From Bacillota bacterium (GTDB lineage: Bacteria > Bacillota > Clostridia > Lachnospirales > Lachnospiraceae): a stretch of DNA of 32,302 nt. The position numbers were made by a program, and so were the translations under genes. The stretch's first letter is position 1. Each line of letters opens with the position of its first letter. The stretch covers positions 1 to 32,302 of the forward strand of contig JAEWMZ010000177.1 in assembly GCA_023392995.1 (NCBI GenBank). The letters are read 5' to 3'. Below the pieces are notes generated by a model. It was not told the origin of the DNA. It did not search any database and worked only from the letters and a program-made list of their open reading frames with translations. Below, one piece after another: positions 23,140 through 31,885 of the stretch.

Positions 23140-24909
23140 ATGACAGCACAAGAATTAAGGAGAATGTATGTTGAATTTTTTGAGAAGAGAGGACATTGTG
23201 AAATCGCCTCGGCTTCATTACTCCCAGACAACGACCCGACGGTTCTGTTTACGACTGCGGGTATGCATCCGTTAGTTCCATACTTATTAGGTGAAAGCCA
23301 CCCGCAAGGGAAACGTCTCACTAACATTCAAAAATGCATAAGAACATGTGATATTGATGAGGTTGGAGACGATACACATCTTACATTTTTTGAGATGTTA
23401 GGAAATTGGTCGCTGGGAGATTATTTTAAAGAAGAGTCTGTTTCCCTAAGTTTTGAGTTTTTAACAACGGCTCTGAAGCTTCCACTAGAACGACTTGCTG
23501 TCACCGTTTTCTGCGGTGATGAAGTGTTTGAACGAGATGAGGAGACGGCTAAGATATGGAAATCGAAGGGGTTGGCAGATCATCAGATATTTTATTACGG
23601 AAGAGAAGAAAACTGGTGGGGACCAGCTGGTGTGACAGGACCATGTGGTCCGGATACCGAGATATTCTATGACATGGGTAAGGAGCCCTGTTGTGAGGAG
23701 TGTGGACCGGCATGTCATTGCGGCAAATATGTTGAGATATGGAACAATGTTTTTCTGGAATATAACAAAAACAGGGATGGCACTTTTGAACCCTTGCATA
23801 ATAAAAATGTGGATACTGGAATGGGAATGGAGCGAGTTTTAACGATTATGAATGGCAAGGATAATGTTTATGATACGGAACTGTTTATACCAGTGATGAA
23901 TCAGTTGAAAAGTTTAACTGATATTCCCTATACAGATGAAACGAGACGTGATTACCGTATCATATGTGAGCATTCCAGAGCTATTACATTTATACTTGGT
24001 GACTCGAAACATATTGCACCTTCAAATTCAGAGCAGGGCTACATTCTGAGAAGATTGATAAGACGTGCTATAAGATTAATTAAGAAGTACGGTTTTCCGG
24101 AAAATACACTTAGTGATTTAGTGAGTGTAATCATACAGCAATATAAGGGGGTATATAGTGAGTTAGGTGATAATCAAATCTATATTCTAGAACAATTAGA
24201 AAAGGAGTCTTGCCTATTTCGAAAAACCCTTGACTTAGGTTTAAAAAAGGCAGAAAGATACTTTGCGAAGCTTCAAAAGGATGAATTGCTGCAAGGAGAA
24301 CTAGCATTTAAACTGTATGATACTTTTGGTTTCCCGATTGAATTTACGATGGAGTTAGCTGAAGAGCATGGAGTTAAAATAGATTTTGTTGGTTTTGAGC
24401 AACGATTTAAAGAGCACCAGGAGAAATCAAGACAAGGCGCTGAGAGAAAATTTAAAGGAGGTCTTGCTGATTCAAGTGTTCAAACAACACGTCTTCATAC
24501 AGCAACGCATTTGCTGAATGGTGCTTTAAGAAGGGTGCTGGGAGCCGATGTATTCCAGAGAGGCAGTAATATAACCGAAGAAAGATTACGATTTGACTTT
24601 TCGTTTGAGAGAAAGCTAACAGCAGATGAATTAAGTGAAGTATCAAGGATTGTTAATGAAGCAATCGATAATGGCATTGATGTGATTTGTGAGGAGATGA
24701 CAGTAGATGAGGCCAGAGAATTGGATGCAATTGGAATATTTGATAATAGGTATGGCAATAGGGTAAAAGTTTATACCATTCAAGGCTATTCCAAAGAAAT
24801 TTGTGGAGGACCTCATGCATCAAATACGAAGGAGTTAGGGAGATTTAAAATAATCAAAGAAGAAGCATCATCGGCTGGTGTTAGGAGAATAAAGGCTAAA
24901 ATAGAGTAA
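23140..24909 (+). CDS. alaS: short-form alanyl-tRNA synthetase without C-Ala domain
   Basis: A 589-residue AlaRS; the usual bacterial enzyme has about 875 residues. The class II catalytic domain is present (FTTAGMHPLVPYLLGE, FFEMLGNWSLGDYFK, GPCGPDTEIFYD, NVDTGMGMER). A Cys-rich insert PCCEECGPACHCGKY (about 183-198) may bind zinc. The editing domain has zinc ligands HTATH (453-457) and C555-H559 in CGGPH. The protein stops right after the editing core, lacking the DHHA1/C-Ala part. The motif style (HPLVPYLLGE, CIRTCDIDEVGDDTHLTFFE) is unlike housekeeping Firmicute AlaRS and more like the short form I recall from candidate-phyla bacteria, suggesting a second, acquired copy. The T-box upstream ties it to alanine starvation. 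Confidence 0.9.
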   Translation: MTAQELRRMYVEFFEKRGHCEIASASLLPDNDPTVLFTTAGMHPLVPYLLGESHPQGKRLTNIQKCIRTCDIDEVGDDTHLTFFEMLGNWSLGDYFKEESVSLSFEFLTTALKLPLERLAVTVFCGDEVFERDEETAKIWKSKGLADHQIFYYGREENWWGPAGVTGPCGPDTEIFYDMGKEPCCEECGPACHCGKYVEIWNNVFLEYNKNRDGTFEPLHNKNVDTGMGMERVLTIMNGKDNVYDTELFIPVMNQLKSLTDIPYTDETRRDYRIICEHSRAITFILGDSKHIAPSNSEQGYILRRLIRRAIRLIKKYGFPENTLSDLVSVIIQQYKGVYSELGDNQIYILEQLEKESCLFRKTLDLGLKKAERYFAKLQKDELLQGELAFKLYDTFGFPIEFTMELAEEHGVKIDFVGFEQRFKEHQEKSRQGAERKFKGGLADSSVQTTRLHTATHLLNGALRRVLGADVFQRGSNITEERLRFDFSFERKLTADELSEVSRIVNEAIDNGIDVICEEMTVDEARELDAIGIFDNRYGNRVKVYTIQGYSKEICGGPHASNTKELGRFKIIKEEASSAGVRRIKAKIE

Positions 24910-25240
24910 GATTATCAACTTTATAACCAATAATTTTTTAAATAAAAGATATCAAAACAGATAAATTTGATTGACCTATAAGAGGGTGTAAAAAATGTTG
25001 TGTCCGAAGCTGAGATTTGATAGCAAAAATCCGCTTCTTGGAAAAAATTAAATATGTATTTCTATTGTCGAATGCAAATGTAGAAAGGGGCATTTGAATG
25101 AAAAAGAAAAAGGGCAAGGGTCGAAATAAATTTATTTAAACTACGGCAAACAAACGAGACATACTGTTGTCGAGTTTGTTGTGGTAGAATAATAAAATAA
25201 AGATAGCCAAAATCTAAAAATATTAGGAGAGTAGAGTATT
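24910..25240. other. 330-base gap with two tiny frames
   Basis: Two very short frames follow plausible ribosome binding sites: 24995-25051 (18 residues, MLCPKLRFDSKNPLLGKN) and 25098-25139 (13 residues, MKKKKGKGRNKFI, with GAAAGGGG seven bases before its ATG). Neither resembles a known peptide. No terminator for the AlaRS gene was found. An imperfect inverted repeat (ACAAACGAGACA with TGTCGAGTTTGT, about 25149-25180) precedes the flavin-reductase-like gene and could be an operator. Confidence 0.3.
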
Positions 25241-25939
25241 ATGAAAAAAGATTTCCCTACAAGACCAGAAACGATTTCTGAACAATACTGCGAAGCTGTC
25301 GGTGGTTTTTCATGGTATGATTTTGTGACAGCCATACCCTCGTTAGTATTCGTTGTCACAGGTTGGAAATCTAACGGAAAAGAAAACGCCTGCCTGCAAT
25401 CTTGGTCGACTTTTGTTGGAGGCGGAACAGATGATTTTATCTGTATTATGAGCAAAGTCAATAAAGGCGGGCATATGTATCAATCACTAAAAGAAACCGG
25501 CGTTTGTGTGCTGAATTTCCCCTCAAATGATGTATATGGCCGTTGCGCAAAAACGATTGGTAATAATGAGTTTGAAACTGATGAAATTACCGCTGCCGGT
25601 CTAACGGCAGAAAGAGCTGTTACAGTTAATGCACCACGAATTAAAGAGTGTTTTCTTAATATCGAATGTGAGTTTTTATGGGAACATGAATTTTGCAAAG
25701 GGAGCCATGATATGACGGTTGCGCTCAAAGCCGTCAATATTTGCATGGATAGTGACCGCTATGACCAAAGCAAACTCGGCAGATACGGAAAGACAGGATA
25801 TTTGTATCAAATCGACCAGCCTACCAATCCGGAAACAGGAGAAGGACTAATATATGGTCCTGGAGGAACAGTAGTAGGAACGGGAGTGGGTCCTGGAACA
25901 ATAGAGCCAGGCGACCCCATTGAGTGGATTACAAAATAA
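25241..25939 (+). CDS. flavin reductase-like FMN-binding protein
   Basis: A 232-residue protein resembling the flavin-reductase-like split-barrel family: a TAIPSLVFVVTGWKSNGKENA opening strand pair, SKVNKGGHMYQSLKETGVCVLNFPS, and ITAAGLTAERAVTVNAPRIKECFLNIECEF, typical of the region after the FMN site. Such proteins bind FMN and take part in flavin reduction or act as small electron-transfer oxidoreductases; the partner is unknown. The last 30 residues are an unusual Gly/Pro-rich extension, GPGGTVVGTGVGPGTIEPGD, absent from the core family. AGGAGAG lies upstream. It appears monocistronic. Confidence 0.75.
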   Translation: MKKDFPTRPETISEQYCEAVGGFSWYDFVTAIPSLVFVVTGWKSNGKENACLQSWSTFVGGGTDDFICIMSKVNKGGHMYQSLKETGVCVLNFPSNDVYGRCAKTIGNNEFETDEITAAGLTAERAVTVNAPRIKECFLNIECEFLWEHEFCKGSHDMTVALKAVNICMDSDRYDQSKLGRYGKTGYLYQIDQPTNPETGEGLIYGPGGTVVGTGVGPGTIEPGDPIEWITK

Positions 25940-25965
25940 GTATTTTCGATAATTGCGCCGTTGAC

Positions 25966-26014
25966 GAATGACAAAGCGGATGCCTCGTAATGAAGTATCC
26001 GCTTCGCGGTCATT
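25966..26014. terminator. hairpin between convergent genes, possible terminator
   Basis: AAGCGGATGCCTC (25974-25986) pairs with GAAGTATCCGCTT (25992-26004), and outer AATGAC/GTCATT extend it. A T-run follows only after some distance on the plus strand, so efficiency is doubtful. Confidence 0.45.
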
Positions 26015-26026
26015 GCCTCGTTGTTT

Positions 26027-27076
26027 TTACTCCTTCCTTAGTTTCACAACTTTTGCAGCACTGCGCCGGCGGCTATCTTCTATCGCTGCGTAGTGTTTCT
26101 TAGTGGTGTTAACATCCTTATGCCCAAGAACATCCGCCACCAGATAAATGTCCCCGGTTTCCTGATACAGGGTAGTACCGTAGGTGCTGCGAAGCTTATG
26201 GGGAGTAATCGTCTTCAGCTTTGTCACAATAGAAGCATATTTTTTAACCAAATTTTCAACAGAGCGTACATTAATACGCTTTTGCTGCATGGAAAGGAAG
26301 AGGGCATTGGTGTGACCATCACAGGGAACAATTTTCATACGTTCTGTCAGATAATCCTGGAGAGCCTCCGCCACTTCATCCCCAAAATAAATAATCACCT
26401 CATATCCGCCCTTACGGCGAATCTTTATTCCATTGTTCTCAAAATCAAGGTCATTGATATCAAGTCCAACGCATTCAGAGACACGAATTCCGGTTCCTAA
26501 TAAAAGCGTGATTAATGCCAGGTCACGAACTCTGGTCTTCTCATGATATTTCTGCTGCGTCTTTGTCATATTCTGAGCATGTTCCACTTCGTCCAATAAT
26601 CGAACCACCTCATCTACATCCAGACGTATAATCGCTTTCTCATGCAGCTTTGGAACGTTAATTAAGGCGGCGGGATTCGTTTGAATCATTTCCTTTTTGA
26701 AGTAATAACTATAGAAGCTGCGGAGCGATACCAGCTTGCGCTTCTTGCCATTTTCCGCATTAAGGCGTTCCGTTTCCTCTGTTCTGTAATAGGATAAGTA
26801 GTCCAGATATTCCTCGATATCAACAGCATGGATTTGATCCAGAATGTCAATCTTAATATCCGGGATTTCTGTGTTCTTGAGCGTTGGATTTGATTTTTTT
26901 AAGAATTCAAAAAAGATCCCCAAATCATATGCATATGCAATTCTGGTTCTGGATGAGGTGATCGGTTCAATACCCCGGAAATAGTTCTTACAAAAATGGG
27001 GTAAGGATTCCAACATTTTTCTGAGTTTTTCTGTGTTATCTATATTTATTTGATCATGATAATTTCGTTCAGTCAT
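26027..27076 (-). CDS. tyrosine recombinase (XerS-like integrase)
   Basis: A 349-residue tyrosine recombinase. The N-terminal SAM-like core-binding domain (about residues 25-150) precedes the catalytic domain with Arg in GTGIRVSEC, Lys in IRRKGGYEV, the HxxR box PHKLRSTYG, the LGHKDVNTTKKHY segment giving the second His and the nucleophilic Tyr. All catalytic residues are present. Length and N-terminal style (MLESLPHFCKNYFRGI) resemble XerS-type single recombinases more than phage integrases. No phage genes, tRNA or att sites are adjacent. GGAGGT precedes the ATG. It could act in chromosome dimer resolution or another site-specific event. Confidence 0.88.
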   Translation of the reverse strand: MTERNYHDQINIDNTEKLRKMLESLPHFCKNYFRGIEPITSSRTRIAYAYDLGIFFEFLKKSNPTLKNTEIPDIKIDILDQIHAVDIEEYLDYLSYYRTEETERLNAENGKKRKLVSLRSFYSYYFKKEMIQTNPAALINVPKLHEKAIIRLDVDEVVRLLDEVEHAQNMTKTQQKYHEKTRVRDLALITLLLGTGIRVSECVGLDINDLDFENNGIKIRRKGGYEVIIYFGDEVAEALQDYLTERMKIVPCDGHTNALFLSMQQKRINVRSVENLVKKYASIVTKLKTITPHKLRSTYGTTLYQETGDIYLVADVLGHKDVNTTKKHYAAIEDSRRRSAAKVVKLRKE

Positions 27077-27624
27077 TTTTTTACCTCCGAAAGCAATTGG
27101 GCTGATGTATCCTCAGACATTATAGCATAGAAACGTAGGAATGAAAACCTATCCAAAATAGGAATAGAAAGGAAGCAGGAAAAATGGAGTGTATAATGCC
27201 TAGTATAAGTAAAATATAGTAATTCTACAACAATAGATGAAAAGCGACAGCGCATATGAGTATAAGTCTACAATTGTGGACAAGTCATAAAGCGTGAAAA
27301 TTGTTTAACAAAGTCGAAAAAATAAGGCTCAGATCGATAAATACGTTTGAATCGAGATAGTACTTTGGTAATAAAATATCGATAATTCTGGTTATGACAC
27401 AATTTTAACATTTCTGTATTTTAATGTAATAAAAGACAAATGTAACCATTCCGTTTGCATCTATATTTTCAGCAAGAGAATCAGTATTTTGGGATCTCTT
27501 GTTGGCAATCACTTTTTGATAACTGTAAACAGAGGAGAGTAGTTAGGCTGCTATGAAAAGGTTGAAGATTCCAAGTATAACAGCGGCTGACTGCAATGAC
27601 CAGAACAGGAGGTATAATACCAGA
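27077..27624. other. 548-base divergent intergenic region
   Basis: AT-rich gap between the recombinase and the amidase. It contains an imperfect palindrome GTCTACAATTGTGGAC (27266-27281), a possible operator, and a weak promoter-like pair TTAACA (27405-27410) / TAATAA (27427-27432). No dif-like site was recognised by eye. An in-frame ATG at 27553 is an alternative amidase start. Confidence 0.35.
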
Positions 27625-30318
27625 ATGATTTTTACAATGCAAAGCTTACATTTCAAACGCAACAATGTAATAATGAACTATAGGCAACAGATAAAGATGG
27701 GCTGTTTGATAATAATGGCTATTTTTCTAGCGGCTTGTAATACTACAATAGTAGAAGCGGCCTCGGGAATTAAAATATATAATTATTCAACTGCAAAGAC
27801 AACTACTTATACCGGAGTGCAACCGAAGGTGACCTATAACGGGACAACCGTAAGTAGCTCCGCTACCCCGGGTATTCTGGAAAGCGGTATTGGGCTGGTT
27901 CCTTATGACGATGTATTTCAAAATTCAAAGCTGGCAGCAAAATGCTCTTATGATGATAAAAAGAAAACCGTTACCATTACCCAATATGGTAAAACCCTTG
28001 TCATGACCATCGGCAGCAGGCAGGCAACCTTGAACGGAGCTAAAGTTACATTGCCAGTAGCTCCGGTGAAATTAAAATATGTGGCAGCAGGAAAGACAAA
28101 AGTATTGGTTCCCTCCCGGTATGTAGCAGAAGCCTTAGGACTTACTTACAGCTGGGATAGTAAAAATAGTATTATCGCAATAAGTAAGAGTACACTCACC
28201 TTATCCTATAACGGTGGGGCTGCCTTCGAATATTCCAGTACATTGGGCGCCGTAACGATTGATGGGGCGAAAGTAGCCCTTGGTGATATGCCAAGTATCA
28301 TATCCAATAATACGGCAATGCTGCAGGCGAAAAAAGTATTTTCGGATTCAAAAATAGCTGCGGATTATAGTTATGATACCAGCACAAAGAAAATCACCCT
28401 AAAGAAGGGGAGTCAAACGCTGATCATGACCATTGGCAGTAAAAAGGCCACCTTAAATAATAAGTCGATTCAGCTGGATACGGCGCCGATTCTGGTTACA
28501 AACTATACTGATAATACCACCTATGTCCTGGTTCCCGGAGCGGTAACTACCACCTCCCTGGGCTATCAGTATCAATGGAATAGTTCTGCAAAAACATCGG
28601 TAATTACTACAAAAAAGAATAGCTCCAGTTCAAGCTCAGGAGAAAAAGCTCCAGAGCTTGGAGATAGTAATATTATTAACGAGACAGGAACAATCCTAAG
28701 CCAATGGCTTGGTGCAGAGGCGTTATACAAAAAGCCGTCGGGAGGAAAAGAGCTTAGTTCAGCAAATAATAATCCGGCAGGCGCAATTGAGACAGTGGCT
28801 CGTGAAACACAGGATGCCAGGATGAACTGTGAGACCTATCGTATATCAGCCACCCAGCCTTTTGGAAAAGTGACGTCAAGTAACACAGGAAATGTAATAA
28901 CCTTAAGTACGGAGAATATGAGCTGTACAAGTCAGAGCTATCCGATTTACGGGGTATCCGGAAGTCTGGTTAATAACATTATTACTTCTCCGGGGCAGGG
29001 CACCAGTGCTACTATTATGATTGAGACAATTTCCGGAAATTACGATTATGACCTAACCTTATCGGAGGATCGGAAGCAGCTATATGTAACCGTTTATTCC
29101 AATGCGTTAATAAAGGCTACTATGGGAGTTAACGCAGCAGGTGATTACCTTATGTTCGAAGGTCTGACTCCTATAACGGCTAGTATATCGGAACAGACAA
29201 ACCTGATCACGCTGGTGTTCCCCGGTATTGTTAATACTTTGGGCGAGATTTCTTCACCTGTCGGCGGTACCCAGTTTATAACCCAGCTGATAGTCACCTA
29301 TAGTAATAATCAGACGCAGGTAGTAATCAGCTTATTGGAGGGCTTTGCGTATTATTTTCTGGAAGATGGCAATACCTATACAATATCCTTTCAGAAGCCG
29401 AAGACTTCCGTTCCCGGAAGCGGGACAAAGGAAATTCCGACGGTGGTAGATACAAGTGCCTATGCAATTGTAATTCCAAGACCGCAAGGGCTTACAGTAG
29501 ATATGGTTTCGGATGAAGATTATTATCTCAGTAAATATTTTGTTATCCGGCTTTTAGGAGATTATAAGGAATTCTATAATGCAAATAACATTACAAATTC
29601 CAGCGGCAAAGTGAAGTCGGTAAACGTATCGGTTAAAAATAATGTTACCGAGATTAAGGTAAGCACCAGTACCATACAGGGTTATGAGCTTGCTTGGGAT
29701 GATAACAATATATATGTCAATGTAGGAAATCCCAATGAGATTTATGATAATATTGTGGTGCTTGATCCGGGGCATGGCGGCGGAGCTACTGGCGCAAAGT
29801 ATTATGGTACGAATGAAAAGGATGTTAATTTTAAGATTCTGTATACCCTTGGCAAGCAGTATTTTGATAGCGATACCACCAAAATCAAGGCCTACTATAC
29901 CAGAACAGCAGACAATGATCTTTCACTTAGTGAAAGAGCTGCCTTTGTGAAACAGGTGGGGGCGGATTTATTTGTCAGCTTACATATGAATGCTTCGGAG
30001 GCACTCACCGTCAGCGGAACAGAGGTATATTATTCGAAAAGCAATAATTCTGCCAATAGTGCTGGCTTAACGAGTCAGACTCTGGCATCTATGCTGCTTA
30101 CTAATTTGGTCTCTGAGCTGGGTACTACAAAACGGAGCGTGAAATATGCGGATTATACAGTTATCTATAAAAATACTGTACCTGCGGTGCTCATTGAGCT
30201 AGGTTTTCTCTCGAATCAAGCAGAGCATGATAAATTGACAAATGAGGAATTTCAGACAAAGGCGGCGAAAACAATTTATGAAACTCTGCTACAGGTATTT
30301 GATCAGTATCCAAGCTAG
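27625..30318 (+). CDS. N-acetylmuramoyl-L-alanine amidase with copper-amine-oxidase-like stalk domains
   Basis: An 897-residue exported zinc amidase that cleaves the MurNAc-L-Ala bond of peptidoglycan. A hydrophobic export segment (GCLIIMAIFLAAC) contains a lipobox-like LAAC, so it may be a lipoprotein; a signal peptidase I site after IVEAA is the alternative. Two copper-amine-oxidase-like domains follow (each with a TLVMTIGSRQATLNG / TLIMTIGSKKATLNN core), then a Ser linker and a central beta region. A C-terminal Amidase_3 domain has DPGHGG, the EKDVN Glu, SLHMNA and catalytic Glu in LIELGFLSN. AGGAGGT (27607-27613) favours ATG 27625; ATG 27553 in the same frame gives 921 residues. Confidence 0.88.
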   Translation: MIFTMQSLHFKRNNVIMNYRQQIKMGCLIIMAIFLAACNTTIVEAASGIKIYNYSTAKTTTYTGVQPKVTYNGTTVSSSATPGILESGIGLVPYDDVFQNSKLAAKCSYDDKKKTVTITQYGKTLVMTIGSRQATLNGAKVTLPVAPVKLKYVAAGKTKVLVPSRYVAEALGLTYSWDSKNSIIAISKSTLTLSYNGGAAFEYSSTLGAVTIDGAKVALGDMPSIISNNTAMLQAKKVFSDSKIAADYSYDTSTKKITLKKGSQTLIMTIGSKKATLNNKSIQLDTAPILVTNYTDNTTYVLVPGAVTTTSLGYQYQWNSSAKTSVITTKKNSSSSSSGEKAPELGDSNIINETGTILSQWLGAEALYKKPSGGKELSSANNNPAGAIETVARETQDARMNCETYRISATQPFGKVTSSNTGNVITLSTENMSCTSQSYPIYGVSGSLVNNIITSPGQGTSATIMIETISGNYDYDLTLSEDRKQLYVTVYSNALIKATMGVNAAGDYLMFEGLTPITASISEQTNLITLVFPGIVNTLGEISSPVGGTQFITQLIVTYSNNQTQVVISLLEGFAYYFLEDGNTYTISFQKPKTSVPGSGTKEIPTVVDTSAYAIVIPRPQGLTVDMVSDEDYYLSKYFVIRLLGDYKEFYNANNITNSSGKVKSVNVSVKNNVTEIKVSTSTIQGYELAWDDNNIYVNVGNPNEIYDNIVVLDPGHGGGATGAKYYGTNEKDVNFKILYTLGKQYFDSDTTKIKAYYTRTADNDLSLSERAAFVKQVGADLFVSLHMNASEALTVSGTEVYYSKSNNSANSAGLTSQTLASMLLTNLVSELGTTKRSVKYADYTVIYKNTVPAVLIELGFLSNQAEHDKLTNEEFQTKAAKTIYETLLQVFDQYPS

Positions 30319-30436
30319 ATAGAATAAAAGGTGCTTAATCGTCTGCGGAATCATCTTTGGTAGAAGAAAGGGCAATTGATTCCTAATAAAGGTTGATCAT
30401 CCGCCTTTTGTAATAAGATAGGTCAAATGTGAATAG

Positions 30437-30498
30437 TGTGAAATGCAGAGCATTTCACATCCCGCACCTCGCGACTGTGGGCGAAGGACTGTTGAATG
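30437..30498 (-). repeat. 61-bp hairpin repeat family, single copy
   Basis: TGTGAAATGC-AGA-GCATTTCACA is a perfect hairpin (30437-30459), followed by TCCCGCACC and ending at TTGAATG. On the minus strand it matches the units at 31666-31848, with a decayed second hairpin. It lies between the amidase and the EamA gene. Confidence 0.7.
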
Positions 30499-30552
30499 CA
30501 ATGAAGTGATTTTTCGAAGTAAGGATAACGATCAAAGAAGGGACATTATTGT

Positions 30553-31416
30553 ATGTGGATTCTATTAGCCTTTGGCTCAGCATTATTTGCCGGTATTACA
30601 GCGATCTTATCAAAGAATGGTATTCGGGATACCGATTCCAATGTTGCAACGGCCCTTCGCACTGTGGTAGTGGTGGTGTTTTCCTGGATCATGGTTTTTA
30701 TTGCAGGCTCACAGAATACCATTTCCCAGATAAGCGGTAAAACTCTTTGCTTTTTATTCTTATCCGGTTTAGCCACCGGCGCCTCCTGGCTGTTCTATTT
30801 TAAGGCGTTACAGCTGGGAGATGTAAATAAGGTTACACCAATTGATAAATCCAGTACCATATTAACCATGCTTTTAGCCTTTTTGTTTCTGGGAGAAGAA
30901 TTCACGTTAATAAAAGCAGTGGCAGTGCTTTTGATTGGCAGTGGTACTTACTTGATGATACAAAAGAAGGATGTGAAGAAGCAGGATAAGAAGAGCAGTC
31001 GATGGTTCCTATATGCGTGTTTATCTGCTTTGTTTGCAAGTCTTACCTCAATCCTTGGTAAGGTTGGGATCGAGGGAGTTGAAGCGAATCTTGGAACAGC
31101 AATACGAACAGTGGTGGTTCTTGTTATGGCTTGGGGTATGGTATTCATCACCAGAAAGCAGCACACCATTAAAACCATTGATCGAAGGAGTTGGAGCTAT
31201 CTGATTCTATCAGGCTTTGCTACCGGAGGGTCCTGGTTGTGCTATTATAGCGCCTTGAAGGAGGGGCTTGCCAGTGTTGTGGTTCCCATTGATAAATTAA
31301 GTATCGTAGTAACCATTTCATTTTCTTATCTGTTCTTAAAAGAAAGGCTAACGAAAAAGGCCTTTCTGGGTTTGGTTTTGATTGTTGCGGGAACCCTGTC
31401 TTTACTAATAAAGTAA
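30553..31416 (+). CDS. EamA/DMT-family transporter
   Basis: A 287-residue membrane protein with ten predicted helices in two homologous halves of five. Both halves contain the same signature order: FAGITAILSKNGI...ATALRTVVVVVFSWIMVFI...SGLATGASWLFYFKAL...V.PIDKSS in the first and FASLTSILGKVGI...TAIRTVVVLVMAWGMVFI...SGFATGGSWLCYYSAL...VVPIDKLS in the second. EamA proteins export or exchange small metabolites; the substrate cannot be predicted. AAGGG precedes the ATG. Confidence 0.9.
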   Translation: MWILLAFGSALFAGITAILSKNGIRDTDSNVATALRTVVVVVFSWIMVFIAGSQNTISQISGKTLCFLFLSGLATGASWLFYFKALQLGDVNKVTPIDKSSTILTMLLAFLFLGEEFTLIKAVAVLLIGSGTYLMIQKKDVKKQDKKSSRWFLYACLSALFASLTSILGKVGIEGVEANLGTAIRTVVVLVMAWGMVFITRKQHTIKTIDRRSWSYLILSGFATGGSWLCYYSALKEGLASVVVPIDKLSIVVTISFSYLFLKERLTKKAFLGLVLIVAGTLSLLIK

Positions 31417-31665
31417 GAAATGCTAATTAGAATAACAAGAGAAATAAAATAAGAGGATTATTAGGATAAGAGGTTTAATAGGACAAGGGAACTGGAATAA
31501 AAGCAGATTCAAGTAAAAAATAGGAAAGTATCAGATCAGATAAAGTTCGTTTAAGATATTTTTCGATAAAAATTAACAATTTTTTTGTCAAGATATTGAA
31601 AATATTACTCAGTGATAATATACTGTGTGTAATAGTTATTTCATGATAAAAATTACCTATTCATA

Positions 31666-31848
31666 CTAACGGACATTCTGCCGTTAGGTCGTGTGGTGTC
31701 AGATGTGAAATGTTCTGCGTTTCGCACTAACGTAACATTCGACCTCATGTCGCATAGTGCCGGATGTGAGATGCTCTGTATTTCACCCTAACTGACATTC
31801 AACCGCTAGGTTGCTCAATGCCGGATGTGAAATGCTTTGCATTTCACA
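31666..31848 (+). repeat. three tandem 61-bp two-hairpin repeats
   Basis: Three adjacent units of exactly 61 bases (31666-31726, 31727-31787, 31788-31848) each begin CTAAC..(A)CATTC, carry a small hairpin (CAACC-GCTA-GGTTG in unit 3, CGAC/GTCG in unit 2), then G(T/C)(C/A)(G)GATGTGA and a strong hairpin TGAAATGC-TTT-GCATTTCA. They fill the gap before the PilZ gene. Single copies lie at 13541 and 30437 in opposite orientation. The rest of 31417-31665 is AT-rich with no gene. Confidence 0.85.
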
Positions 31849-31885
31849 ATATTATCCTATAAGGACAGCTCCAGGAGAAATTTGC

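Noticed and set aside
26027..27076. The tyrosine recombinase as a sign of a prophage or integrative element
   Set aside because: No phage, conjugation or tRNA/att features flank it, and the architecture is closer to XerS-type chromosomal recombinases.
30330..30420. Terminator after the amidase gene
   Set aside because: GCGGAATCATC and GATCATCCGCC pair only poorly and a proper T-run is missing.
31651..31660. AATTACCTAT as another end of the MITE family
   Set aside because: Only nine bases match and the GTTTCG part is missing, so chance is likely in AT-rich DNA.
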